Source: UKL13-2 sp043756275 (GTDB taxonomy: Bacteria; Pseudomonadota; Gammaproteobacteria; Burkholderiales; Usitatibacteraceae). From it: a stretch of DNA of 46,741 nt. The notes under the pieces were generated by a model. The model saw only the letters and a program-made list of their open reading frames with translations. It had not been told where the DNA came from and ran no database searches. Below are positions 1 through 8,010 of the stretch, piece by piece; position 1 is the stretch's first letter; every line of letters begins with the position of its first letter. The stretch covers positions 1-46,741 of the forward strand of contig JAYURJ010000075.1 of the NCBI GenBank assembly GCA_043756275.1, given 5' to 3'. The translations under genes were made by a program, and so were the position numbers.

Positions 1-1
1 C

Positions 2-3000
2 CTCTCGCGCAAAGACTTCAACGGCAACCTGACCTGCTATACCTATGACAACCTGGCCCGCAATTTAGAAACTGTGCGTATTGAAGGACTGCCGTCGAAC
101 ACCGTATGCAGCATGGCATTGGCTGGCTCCTTCACGCTACCGGCACGCAAGATCACCACCGAATGGAATGCCAATTGGCGCTCCCCAAGGCGCGTTTTTG
201 AACCAAAACGCCTCACCACCTACACTTTTTTCGGTGATGTCGGCACGACCAATTGCGCACCCGCAGGTGCCAGCACCGCGCTGATCTGCACAAAGACCGT
301 ACAAGAGACGAACGACATCAGCGGTGCACTTGGCAACGGTGCGGCGGTGCTAGGCCCGGTGCGCACATGGCAATGGACGTACGATAGCTACGGCCGTGTG
401 CTGACCACCATCGACCCGCGCAACACCGCGATGGCCAACGCCACAACCAACGTTTATTATCCTAACGACGCGGCGCAAGGCAACAAGCGCGGCATGCTCT
501 ATACGGTGACCAATCCTCTCGGGCATGTGACGACCTTTAACACCTACGACGCCAACCGCCGCCCTACTCGCGTGACGGATGCCAACAGCCTGATTACCGA
601 CATGACTTACTGGCCGCGCGGCTGGCTGAAAGAACGCACCGTCGGATCGGAACTCACCAAATACGATTACGACGGCGTCGGCCAACTGATCAAGCTCACG
701 ATGCCGGATAACTCGGTCATCAACTATGGCTACGACGGCGCACATCGTTTAACCAACATCTCCGACGGTGCCAACATCAGCAGCGGCAACCGCATCACGT
801 ACACGCTCGACAACATGGGCAACCGCATCAACGAATACGCCTACGACCCCGCCGGCGTGCTCGCCCGCAAGAGCAAACGCGAAATCGACACCCTCAATCG
901 ACTGTATAAAACCTACACCGGTGCCGACAATGTTGGATTCGGCAACCCCACCACGATTACCTACGACAACAACGGCAACCTTGCAACCAGCACCGACCCG
1001 CTGATGCGTGCCACCACCAATAACTACGATGCCCTGAACCGGCTCAAAGAAGTGATCGATCCGTTCAACGGCGCACTGGCCCCCACCAAATACGACTACG
1101 ACGCGCAGGATAATCTTAAAAAAGTGTCCGACCCGCGCAATAATGCCGCACTCGAAACAAACTACGACTACAACGGCTTCAACGAACTCACCAAACAAAC
1201 CAGTCCCGACACCGGCGTGACCGACTTCACCTACCTTGCCGGTAATCTGGACACTAAAAAAGACGCCCGCAACGTCACAGCAACCTACAGCTTCGACTTC
1301 CTCAATCGCCTCCAGACCGTCAGCTATCCTGCCTATCTGCTCGATCCCGCCGAAACTGTCACCTACACCTACGATAGCTGCACCAACGGCAAAGGCCACC
1401 TCTGCACCCTGTCCGACAAAACCGGCACCACCACCTACAGCTACGACCTCAACGGTCGCATGACCACCAGGACCCAGACGGTCGATGGCATTCCCCGTAG
1501 CGTGAGCTATAGCTACAACAACGTCACCGGTCGCCTCGACGCGATGACGCTGCCATCATCCACCGTGATCAATTACACCTACGCCACCAATGGCCGCATC
1601 AACGCCGTCACCGCCACCATGCCGGGCATGGCCACACAGACGATTGCTTCTGCCATCGACTACGAACCCTTCGGCCCGGTCGGTGAATGGGCATGGGGCA
1701 ACGACTATGCGACGGTGCCCAACAAACACACCCGCTACTTTGATCTCGATGGCCGCACCCGCAAGATCGAACCTACCGGCATCGTTGACGCCACCCAATT
1801 CCGCTTCAACATCGTCGCCAATATCGACAACATCACCCGCTTCATCGGCACCACTGAAGACCTGAGCCGCAATATCAGCTACGACTACGATGCCCTTGAT
1901 CGCCTCAAGACCCAAACACCGAATGCGGCCAACACCACCGCCGGCAGCCGCAGCTTCATGCTCAACGCCATCGGTAACCGCAACACCAGTGACTCTGGCG
2001 GTATTAGCCCGCCGTCCCGCCGCAATCAATCACTGGTGATCAATTACGGGGGCAACAACCGGCCCATCAGTTACTCAGCGAACGGCAGCACCATGGTTGT
2101 CGGCATCAACGCCCTCGGCCAGCGCGTGAAGAAGGTGGCTGGTGGCATCACCACCCACTTCGTTTACAACGAAGACGGCGAACTGGTCGGTGAATACGAC
2201 AGTGCGGGCATTAATCTGGAACACGTCTGGCTGGACGGCATGCCGATTGCCGCCATCCGTACCAAGGCCAGTGGCGCGCCGACGTTGTTCTATGTGCATG
2301 CCGATCATCTGGGTACGCCGAGAGCGGTCACCAGTTCGGTAGGTTTTGGCAGCTTGGTGTGGACGTGGGATGGTAACGATCCGTTTGGGGATAGTGCGCC
2401 CAATGAACAGCCGGGTGCGGCGACAGGGGTGCTGCCGTTCAGCTACAACTTGCGGTTTCCGGGGCAGTATTACGATAAGGAGACGGGGCTTAGTCAGAAC
2501 TATTTCAGGGATTACGATCCGGCGGGTGGGAGGTACATTCAGTCGGACCCGATTGGGCTTAGCGGTGGTATCAATACTTATGCGTATGTTGAAGGGAAAC
2601 CGCTGACGGCAACTGATCCATTTGGATTAGAAACCTTCATGTGTACGAAGCCGCTCCACGCGCTTGGGGGAACCGGGCTGCGCAGCGGGCCAGATATACC
2701 GGGCAATCTGCTGTACCACCAATTCATTTGTGTTCCAGACGGCAAAGGCGGGACTTCATGCGGAGGTCAAGATCGAGCGAAGGGTCCGTTTGGCCCCGGA
2801 AAGCCAAGTGATGATAAGTACGATGACAACCAATGCAAAAAAGTGGACGATAACAAATGTGTCGAGCAGTGCTCACTGAAAAAAATTTCTGATCCGAGTC
2901 GTCCGAATTACTGGTTATTCGGCGGAGGTGGGCGTAATGGGGGCTCCTATAACTGTCAGCAGTGGGCGGATAAGGCCTTGCGCGATTGTCAGAGCGAATG

Positions 3001-3016
3001 CAAGGCAAAAAAATGA
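2..3016 (+). CDS. Rhs/YD-repeat protein, 3' part (5' end outside window)
   Basis: The reading frame is open from the first bases, so the true start lies upstream. About 1004 residues are visible. Many YD repeats of the form YDYDxxGxLxxxTDP run through it, followed by the conserved Rhs core: HADHLGTPRAVT near 2300-2335, then FPGQYYDKETGL and SDPIGLSGGINTYAY, ending in DPFGL near 2630. In this family the repeats form a shell that encloses a variable C-terminal tip, often a toxin released by self-cleavage after the core. Here the tip is about 128 residues (2631-3013). It is Cys-rich, with a His in LLYHQF and a Cys in YNCQQWADKAL. A conserved NC..WA after an upstream His recalls permuted papain/NlpC-like hydrolases, but that is only a suggestion. 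The stop overlaps the start of a membrane-protein gene. Codon use changes near 2330. Family call is firm; tip function is unknown. Confidence 0.93.
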   Translation, partial: LSRKDFNGNLTCYTYDNLARNLETVRIEGLPSNTVCSMALAGSFTLPARKITTEWNANWRSPRRVFEPKRLTTYTFFGDVGTTNCAPAGASTALICTKTVQETNDISGALGNGAAVLGPVRTWQWTYDSYGRVLTTIDPRNTAMANATTNVYYPNDAAQGNKRGMLYTVTNPLGHVTTFNTYDANRRPTRVTDANSLITDMTYWPRGWLKERTVGSELTKYDYDGVGQLIKLTMPDNSVINYGYDGAHRLTNISDGANISSGNRITYTLDNMGNRINEYAYDPAGVLARKSKREIDTLNRLYKTYTGADNVGFGNPTTITYDNNGNLATSTDPLMRATTNNYDALNRLKEVIDPFNGALAPTKYDYDAQDNLKKVSDPRNNAALETNYDYNGFNELTKQTSPDTGVTDFTYLAGNLDTKKDARNVTATYSFDFLNRLQTVSYPAYLLDPAETVTYTYDSCTNGKGHLCTLSDKTGTTTYSYDLNGRMTTRTQTVDGIPRSVSYSYNNVTGRLDAMTLPSSTVINYTYATNGRINAVTATMPGMATQTIASAIDYEPFGPVGEWAWGNDYATVPNKHTRYFDLDGRTRKIEPTGIVDATQFRFNIVANIDNITRFIGTTEDLSRNISYDYDALDRLKTQTPNAANTTAGSRSFMLNAIGNRNTSDSGGISPPSRRNQSLVINYGGNNRPISYSANGSTMVVGINALGQRVKKVAGGITTHFVYNEDGELVGEYDSAGINLEHVWLDGMPIAAIRTKASGAPTLFYVHADHLGTPRAVTSSVGFGSLVWTWDGNDPFGDSAPNEQPGAATGVLPFSYNLRFPGQYYDKETGLSQNYFRDYDPAGGRYIQSDPIGLSGGINTYAYVEGKPLTATDPFGLETFMCTKPLHALGGTGLRSGPDIPGNLLYHQFICVPDGKGGTSCGGQDRAKGPFGPGKPSDDKYDDNQCKKVDDNKCVEQCSLKKISDPSRPNYWLFGGGGRNGGSYNCQQWADKALRDCQSECKAKK

Positions 3017-3516
3017 GTGCGCTTGCAGAGATCACTCACACAAAAGGCGGCAAGCTGTTTGTTTGCTCCTGGCTGCTGATGTTCGCGTCTCTGTGCGGAC
3101 TTATGCTTACAGCGATTGCGGATCGGGAGATCGCACAAGCGGCATCGTTCTCGATTTTAGTTGCTGGTGCTCTGGCGAACATCTGCATCATTATTTCTTA
3201 TTGGGCCGGAGCTAAAAGCATTTTTGTTGCTCGGTGGACTTGGATTGCGCTGACAATATTGGCGCTATGCATCGCATTGGCACTATTTGGGACTGAAAAA
3301 AAAGATGCTGATATTGTCTTGGCATACGCGATGGTGGTGCTCTCGTTTCCTGTGGGGTTTTTTATTGGGCCAATGATCGGCTCCGCGCTTTCGTGGGATG
3401 GTTTTGGCTCCCTAATGATTTACTGGCTTGTGAATGCAATCTTCGGATATCTACAGTGGTTCGTAATAGTGCCGCGTCTCATTGCAGTTGTCAGGTCTCA
3501 CAATAAGTCTGTTTAA
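3013..3516 (+). CDS. Five-TM membrane protein, candidate immunity protein for the Rhs tip
   Basis: This 167-residue protein starts at an ATG that overlaps the Rhs stop codon as ATGA, which implies translational coupling. A start 27 bases upstream is possible but would lie deeper inside rhs. Five hydrophobic stretches are visible: LFVCSWLLMFASLCGLML, SILVAGALANICIIISYWA, WIALTILALCIALALF, AYAMVVLSFPVGFFIG and YWLVNAIFGYLQWFVIVP. I do not recognise a named family. Genes placed directly after a variable Rhs tip are usually the cognate immunity genes. A membrane-embedded immunity protein would fit a toxin acting at the membrane or in the periplasm. Base composition is more AT-rich than the flanking genes, as is common for exchanged tip/immunity cassettes. 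The role is inferred from position only. Confidence 0.75.
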   Translation: MSALAEITHTKGGKLFVCSWLLMFASLCGLMLTAIADREIAQAASFSILVAGALANICIIISYWAGAKSIFVARWTWIALTILALCIALALFGTEKKDADIVLAYAMVVLSFPVGFFIGPMIGSALSWDGFGSLMIYWLVNAIFGYLQWFVIVPRLIAVVRSHNKSV

Positions 3517-3559
3517 TTTCTTTGTAAAAAGGGGAGACAAAAGTTTCAGGCTCGAATTG

Positions 3560-3625
3560 TAGACCGCCATTCGACGTGCCTTCCCAGACATTTACTGTCC
3601 AGAAGCCTCACCAGTGCTAGTGTTT
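3560..3625 (-). repeat. 66-bp palindromic repeat, copy A
   Basis: Read on the minus strand, this begins AAACACTAGCACTGG and ends ATGGCGGTCTA. It aligns without gaps to the seven other 66-bp copies in the window. The central stem is GGACA/TGTCT, differing from the other copies in paired positions. It lies between the candidate immunity gene and the dockerin-like protein gene. Confidence 0.85.
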
Positions 3626-3708
3626 GTAAATAAATTCTACTAGGCTAAAACTAATTTTAAACCGCAATTTTTCCCACCCGCGATCAACCAAACCCAACTC
3701 GACTAACA

Positions 3709-4437
3709 ATGAAACCAATCTCCCACACCAAGTCACTTGCCGCTGTATTGGGAATGTTTGCGTTGACCGCACCGACGTTCACCGCACACGCCGACGACAC
3801 AACCTACGTGCCCGATGCCCAAGGACGCACTAAAACCGTCACCGGCCCAGGCTGGTCAATTGTGTATGACTATGACGCGGCGGGTAACGTCACGCAGATC
3901 ACGCGCACAGCACCAATGGCCTTGCTTGCAGTGGTATCGCGCAAGACCCATGGCACGGCGGGCACCTACGATTTGCCGCTTGATCGTTTTGCCCCGGTCG
4001 GTGGTGCCGTCACCGTAGAGCCGCGCAATGCCGGTAATGTGCACACCATCGTTTTCCAGTTCAATTCAACCATCACGAACGCCGGAACGGTCACGGTTGA
4101 TCGTGGCGGCACAGCAGTCGGCAACGTAACGTCATTTGTAGCATCGGGCACAGAGGTGATTGTCAACGTCGCCAATATCCCCGACAACAAACGCGTTACG
4201 GTGACGTTGACGGGAGTGAATGGCGGGGGTGCCTATTCGTCGTCGATGGGCTTTCTAAAAGGCGACGTGAATAATTCACGTGCGGTGAATTCCAGCGACA
4301 TCAACAGCGTCAAGGCGCTCTCAGGGCAGACGATCACGCCGGGCAACTTTACCCGTGACCTCAACGTAACAGGCGATGTCAATGCGGCAGATATTTCTGC
4401 AGTCAAGGCACAATCGGGGCTGATGCTGGAGTCGTGA
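3709..4437 (+). CDS. Secreted YD-repeat protein with C-terminal dockerin-like module
   Basis: This 242-residue protein has a Sec signal peptide ending at TFTAHA (about residue 28). A single YD motif follows (IVYDYDAAGNVTQI, about residues 50-63). The middle region, rich in Thr and Val and starting SRKTHGTAGTYDLPL, looks like a beta-sandwich. The C-terminus from about residue 184 has two 12-residue calcium-loop patterns: DVNNSRAVNSSD and DLNVTGDVNAAD, each followed by a helix ending in KALSG or KAQSG. That duplicated F-hand layout is the hallmark of dockerin type I. Dockerins bind cohesin domains in a calcium-dependent way and also occur outside cellulosomes. The gene follows the Rhs/immunity pair and precedes a secreted protein that may be the cohesin-like partner. 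No clear Shine-Dalgarno is seen. The dockerin call is good; biological role is unknown. Confidence 0.85.
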   Translation: MKPISHTKSLAAVLGMFALTAPTFTAHADDTTYVPDAQGRTKTVTGPGWSIVYDYDAAGNVTQITRTAPMALLAVVSRKTHGTAGTYDLPLDRFAPVGGAVTVEPRNAGNVHTIVFQFNSTITNAGTVTVDRGGTAVGNVTSFVASGTEVIVNVANIPDNKRVTVTLTGVNGGGAYSSSMGFLKGDVNNSRAVNSSDINSVKALSGQTITPGNFTRDLNVTGDVNAADISAVKAQSGLMLES

Positions 4438-4505
4438 GCACCGACGTTGTTGTCATAGTTTATGCGGCGAAAAAGATCTATCCTCCACGATCACCCTCTC
4501 CCCAA

Positions 4506-4530
4506 CCCCTCTCCCATCAAGGGAGAGGGG
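4506..4530. repeat. GC-rich stem-loop (CCCCTCTCCC/GGGAGAGGGG)
   Basis: A perfect 10-bp inverted repeat with a 5-base loop (ATCAA), preceded by a further CCCTCTCCCC. It sits just upstream of the next gene's ribosome binding site. The same CCCTCTCCC/GGGAGAGGG motif forms the ends of the 201-bp element at 30645-30845, so both belong to one broad repeat type. Confidence 0.75.
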
Positions 4531-4551
4531 CTACCAAAAAGGAAGCGCAAT

Positions 4552-5115
4552 ATGAAAATGTCCCGCAACCAGTTTGGCTTTGCACTTGTTCTGGCGAGTG
4601 CGCTCACATGCGCCACACCCGCGCATGCAACCGTGACGGCTTATTTCTCGAACGGCGCGACTTGCAAGGGCAGTGCGGCACGCGATTTTGCGGCGCGCGA
4701 ATCCATACAGGTTTCACTTTGCGTGACCACGACGGTCGAATCACTATGCGGCAATACGCTCAGGCTGGAGGTGGATTCTGCCAACGAGAGCGGCCATTTT
4801 CAGGTGACTGGCCGTACCTTGGGCAAGAATTACCCGGACCCGAACAACGAGACATTGCCGGCCGCGATTTCGATTGATAGCGCAAAGCTTTCGCGCCTCG
4901 ATTTTGGTGGTACGCGTGACGATCCGCTGCCACCAGCGGCCGACCAGTTGCTGGCGACGTTCACGTTGAGCGCGCAGACATCGGCGAAGAATCCCGCGTA
5001 CGCCATCCGACTTGGCAAGAATTCCGTCGTGAGCGTTGCGAAGACTGGCACTTGCGACCCGACAGTAGCGGTGCCGATCTCGGCGAGTTTGACGTTGACA
5101 AAGAAAGATAAGTAG
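4552..5115 (+). CDS. Secreted beta-rich protein, possibly cohesin-like
   Basis: The protein has 187 residues. The ATG at 4552 is chosen because it follows AAAGGAAG at good spacing and starts a proper signal peptide (MKMSRNQFGFALVLAS, cleaved after TPAHA). An upstream in-frame ATG at 4462 would translate through a repeat hairpin. The mature part is a single, probably all-beta domain with four cysteines. Its second half has a rhythm seen in cohesin domains: SAKLSRLDFGG, then DQLLATFTLSAQTS, then YAIRLGKNSVVSV. Coming 114 bases after a dockerin-like gene, it could be the binding partner. That is inference from pattern and position; I cannot show homology. Export is well supported. Confidence 0.75.
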   Translation: MKMSRNQFGFALVLASALTCATPAHATVTAYFSNGATCKGSAARDFAARESIQVSLCVTTTVESLCGNTLRLEVDSANESGHFQVTGRTLGKNYPDPNNETLPAAISIDSAKLSRLDFGGTRDDPLPPAADQLLATFTLSAQTSAKNPAYAIRLGKNSVVSVAKTGTCDPTVAVPISASLTLTKKDK

Positions 5116-5164
5116 CGCGTCCGGTTCAAATGCTTTTTAGCCCTCAGAAATAGAAGAATATTGC

Positions 5165-5230
5165 CAGATCGCCATCTGGCGCACCTTTCAGGGCAAAAAC
5201 ACCTGAAACGGCACGCCAGTCGGGCACTTT
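5165..5230 (-). repeat. 66-bp palindromic repeat, copy B
   Basis: On the minus strand it starts AAAGTGCCCGACTGGCG and contains GCGCCAGATGGCG, identical to part of copy D. The central stem is TCAGG/CCTGA around a T-rich loop. It is the most diverged copy at its 5' arm. It lies between the secreted beta-rich protein gene and the outer-membrane barrel gene. Confidence 0.75.
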
Positions 5231-5361
5231 GCGTTTTTTGATAGATTGATCGCCGCAATAGGGTTGGAACCTTCTGCATTGCAACAACTCTGATACGCCG
5301 AGCGGTTAACATTAAGTGCCGCTCGAATTGGGTGGTCCTCTAAACAATCATAAGGAAAATA

Positions 5362-6012
5362 ATGAAAAACGCTCTTGGAATCATTGCGGCCGTAGTGGCC
5401 GTTTCTGCGGCTGGCTCGGCTCAAGCACAGTCACCGTCCGCATCATGGTATGCCGGCGTTTCTGCCGGTCAAACCAAATCAAACGTCAACGCCGGCGAGG
5501 TCAACGACTTTTTGCGCACGCTAGGGTTTGGCTCGCCGACAACATCGGCCGACGACAAAGACAGCATGTATAAATTTTCCCTCGGTTACCGGTTTTCACC
5601 GGCCATCGCTGTCGAAGGTTTTTACGCTGACTTGGGCGAGTACAGCTCCCGCAGCAATGTGTCCACGCCATCAGTGGGCACGGTAAACGCCAACTACCAA
5701 TCGAAAGGTTATGGGGTCGATGTGGTTTTGTCTGCACCGATCACCCAGGTATTTTCAGTGTACGGCCGCCTCGGCGTGATGCAATCCAAAACCGAAGCCG
5801 CTTTCGGCTCCACTGGCAGTGTCCGCCTCGCCAGCAACAGCGGCAACAAGACCAAGGCGGGACAGCACTTTGGTGTCGGCCTGCAATATGACATCAGCCC
5901 CGCGATTGGTCTGCGTGCCGAAGTAGAGACGTTTCGCAAGCTGGGCGATGACTCCACGGGCGGTGAATTGAAAGTGGATGTGGTTTCGCTGGGCGCGATT
6001 TTCCGCTTCTAG
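5362..6012 (+). CDS. Outer-membrane beta-barrel protein (OmpA-like barrel/opacity type)
   Basis: This 216-residue protein is translated from an ATG preceded by TAAGGAAAA. The signal peptide ends at GSAQAQ (about residue 23). The mature protein alternates hydrophobic and polar residues in strands typical of an eight-stranded barrel: SWYAGVSAGQ, MYKFSLGYRF, IAVEGFYADLG, SVYGRLGVMQ, HFGVGLQYDI and VVSLGAIFRF. It ends in Phe, the usual signal for insertion by the BAM machinery. No periplasmic peptidoglycan-binding domain follows, so it is the barrel alone, like small porin-like or adhesin-like proteins. A strong terminator follows it, so it is probably monocistronic. The specific function is unknown. 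Confidence 0.88.
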   Translation: MKNALGIIAAVVAVSAAGSAQAQSPSASWYAGVSAGQTKSNVNAGEVNDFLRTLGFGSPTTSADDKDSMYKFSLGYRFSPAIAVEGFYADLGEYSSRSNVSTPSVGTVNANYQSKGYGVDVVLSAPITQVFSVYGRLGVMQSKTEAAFGSTGSVRLASNSGNKTKAGQHFGVGLQYDISPAIGLRAEVETFRKLGDDSTGGELKVDVVSLGAIFRF

Positions 6013-6031
6013 TTTATTTTTAGTTAGACCT

Positions 6032-6062
6032 AAAGCCGCATGCGTTTGCATGCGGCTTTTTC
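6032..6062 (+). terminator. Rho-independent terminator after the barrel gene
   Basis: A perfect 12-bp stem, AAAGCCGCATGC paired with GCATGCGGCTTT, closes a GTTT loop and runs into a short T tract. It lies 20 bases after the stop codon at 6012. Confidence 0.9.
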
Positions 6063-6104
6063 ATTTGTGCGCGGGCTTTTGCAACGCTGGCGCAGCGGGA
6101 ACCT

Positions 6105-6110
6105 TATAAT
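6105..6110 (+). promoter_or_regulatory. Candidate -10 box (TATAAT) for the methyltransferase gene
   Basis: A perfect TATAAT lies 67 bases before the chosen methyltransferase start and just after the terminator of the upstream gene. The nearest -35-like hexamer (TTGCAA at 6079) is 20 bases away, longer than ideal, so this is tentative. Confidence 0.4.
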
Positions 6111-6177
6111 TGAGGCACACCCGCCGCCATGCCAGCGGGAGTGCGCATTTATCAACCACGGGCCATCAACCACCTGC

Positions 6178-7113
6178 ATGACAACAGAACTTTCATTCAC
6201 GGGCGAACGATTTTTACCCGACCTGCCGGGCGAAATGTGGGCCGAGCACTGGCATCGCTATCATTTCGTGCGACCGATGTTGGCTGGTAAAAACGTGCTC
6301 GATGTCGCATCGGGCGAAGGCTATGGCAGTGCGCTCATGGCAACGACAGCAGCGACAGTCAGCGGTGTTGACGTGTCGCCCGAGGCGGTCGCGCACGCGC
6401 GTGCAGCGTATGCCACACGGCAGAACCTGACGTTTACGCAAGGCAGCTGCGCCAAATTGCCGTTTGGTGACGCCACATTTGATGTTGTCGTATCGTTTGA
6501 AACGATCGAACACATCCTCGAACAAAACGATTTTCTGGATGAAATCAAGCGCGTGTTGAAGCCTGCGGGCTTACTCATCATGTCATCGCCGAACCGGGCC
6601 GAATATTCTGACGCACGCGGCTACAGCAATGAATTTCACGTGAAAGAACTTTACCGCGCCGAATTTTCGGATTTGCTGAACGCGCGCTTTCAGCACATTT
6701 CATGGTTTTCACAGCGTAATGCGTTTGTATCGCTGCTAATTCCTGAAGCCATCGAATCGACCCGCACAATTGGCGAAACGCTGACTATTTCCAAGGCCAA
6801 ACCTGATGCCTTGCAAGCGGCATTGCCTGCGCTGTATTTTTTGGTGTTCGCCACCAACGACAGCGCAATGTTTGCTGACCTCACGCCACGCCTGTCGGTG
6901 TTTAGCGATAGCGAAGAATGGGCATACAGCGACTACCGTAAAATCTATCAGTTCTCGCAAACGGCTTGGAAGCGTGAGACAGAATTGGTCGCCCGCTGCA
7001 CTGAGCTGGAAAAACAAAATGCAGCGCTCGTACTGAGCGTCCCACCTGCGCCTGCACCCGCAGCACCCGAGCCATCTTTTTTCAGCCGTATCCTGAAGCG
7101 GCTGGGCAGTTAA
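6178..7113 (+). CDS. Class I SAM-dependent methyltransferase
   Basis: This 311-residue protein starts at the ATG that opens MTTELSFTGERFLP. Frames upstream run back into the terminator and are rejected. Motif I, VLDVASGEGYGSALMA, lies at about residues 41-56, followed by GVDVSPEAVAHAR and by FDVVVSFETIEHI, the type-11 methyltransferase pattern. After about residue 200 the family similarity fades. The tail has a short charged helix (RETELVARCTELEKQNAAL) and a Pro/Ala-rich linker before FFSRILKRL. GERFLP openings are common in methyltransferases linked to polysaccharide or small-molecule modification. The substrate cannot be told. No Shine-Dalgarno is obvious. It stands alone ahead of dapD. Confidence 0.85.
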   Translation: MTTELSFTGERFLPDLPGEMWAEHWHRYHFVRPMLAGKNVLDVASGEGYGSALMATTAATVSGVDVSPEAVAHARAAYATRQNLTFTQGSCAKLPFGDATFDVVVSFETIEHILEQNDFLDEIKRVLKPAGLLIMSSPNRAEYSDARGYSNEFHVKELYRAEFSDLLNARFQHISWFSQRNAFVSLLIPEAIESTRTIGETLTISKAKPDALQAALPALYFLVFATNDSAMFADLTPRLSVFSDSEEWAYSDYRKIYQFSQTAWKRETELVARCTELEKQNAALVLSVPPAPAPAAPEPSFFSRILKRLGS

Positions 7114-7153
7114 TCCGTCGTAAACTCCACTCAATCCTTTTGTCTAGAAGACT

Positions 7154-7981
7154 ATGAATCCCGAACAAAGCATCATCGAACAGGCGTGGGAAAACCGCGC
7201 GAACCTTAATCCGCAGTCGGGTGCTGACGACGTAAAGTCTGCAGTAGCCGCAACCATCGCCAAGCTTGATCGCGGTACCCTTCGCGTCGCTGAGAAAATC
7301 GACGGCGAATGGATCACACACCAGTGGCTGAAAAAAGCGGTGCTGTTGTCGTTTCGGCTGGATGACAATGCGGTGATGAACGACGCCAGTGGTAGCGGCG
7401 CACGCTATTTCGACAAAGTGCCCACCAAATTCGCACAATATTCCGACGCCGACTTTCGCGCGGGCGGCTTCCGCGTGGTGCCCCCGGCAGTCGCGCGGCG
7501 TGGTGCGTTCATTGCAAAAAATGTCGTGCTGATGCCCTCCTACGTGAATATCGGTGCGTATGTCGATGAAGGCACCATGGTCGATACCTGGGCCACCGTT
7601 GGTTCGTGCGCGCAGATCGGCAAAAACGTACATTTGAGTGGCGGTGTCGGCATCGGTGGTGTGCTGGAACCATTGCAGGCTAACCCCACCATCATTGAGG
7701 ACAATTGCTTCGTAGGCGCACGCTCCGAAGTGGTCGAAGGCGTGATTGTTGGTGAAGGGTCGGTGATTTCGATGGGCGTATTCATCGGCCAATCGACCAA
7801 GATTTATAACCGTGCCACCAATGAAGTCAGCTACGGTAAAGTGCCGCCTTATTCGGTCGTCGTGTCCGGCAACTTGCCCTCGGCCGATGGCAGGTATAGT
7901 CTCTATTGCGCGGTTATCGTGAAGCAGGTAGATGCGCAGACGCGTTCAAAAACGAGCATTAACGAATTGCTGCGGAGCTGA
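7154..7981 (+). CDS. dapD: 2,3,4,5-tetrahydropyridine-2,6-dicarboxylate N-succinyltransferase
   Basis: DapD transfers succinyl from succinyl-CoA to tetrahydrodipicolinate in the cytoplasmic lysine/diaminopimelate pathway. The 275-residue length is standard. An alpha-helical N-terminal domain (about 1-100) precedes a left-handed beta helix of hexapeptide repeats, seen in RRGAFIAKNVVLMPSYVNIG, GTMVDTWATVGSCAQIG and LSGGVGIGGVLEPLQA. The C-terminal cap reads PYSVVVSGNLP. An AGAAG ribosome-binding site lies just before the ATG. It is followed 29 bases later by pilU. The assignment is secure. Confidence 0.97.
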   Translation: MNPEQSIIEQAWENRANLNPQSGADDVKSAVAATIAKLDRGTLRVAEKIDGEWITHQWLKKAVLLSFRLDDNAVMNDASGSGARYFDKVPTKFAQYSDADFRAGGFRVVPPAVARRGAFIAKNVVLMPSYVNIGAYVDEGTMVDTWATVGSCAQIGKNVHLSGGVGIGGVLEPLQANPTIIEDNCFVGARSEVVEGVIVGEGSVISMGVFIGQSTKIYNRATNEVSYGKVPPYSVVVSGNLPSADGRYSLYCAVIVKQVDAQTRSKTSINELLRS

Positions 7982-8010
7982 ATTTGCTCAGGTAATCGAG
8001 GGAGAGAAAA

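Noticed and set aside
350..2029. Long open frames on the minus strand opposite the Rhs gene
   Set aside because: They arise from the repetitive, GC-rich YD-repeat coding sequence, have no ribosome-binding sites and give low-complexity Val/Gly-rich products.
4434..4877. Open frame overlapping the secreted beta-rich protein gene in another frame
   Set aside because: It crosses a repeat hairpin, lacks a signal peptide and has no family features, while the other frame has both signal peptide and ribosome-binding site.
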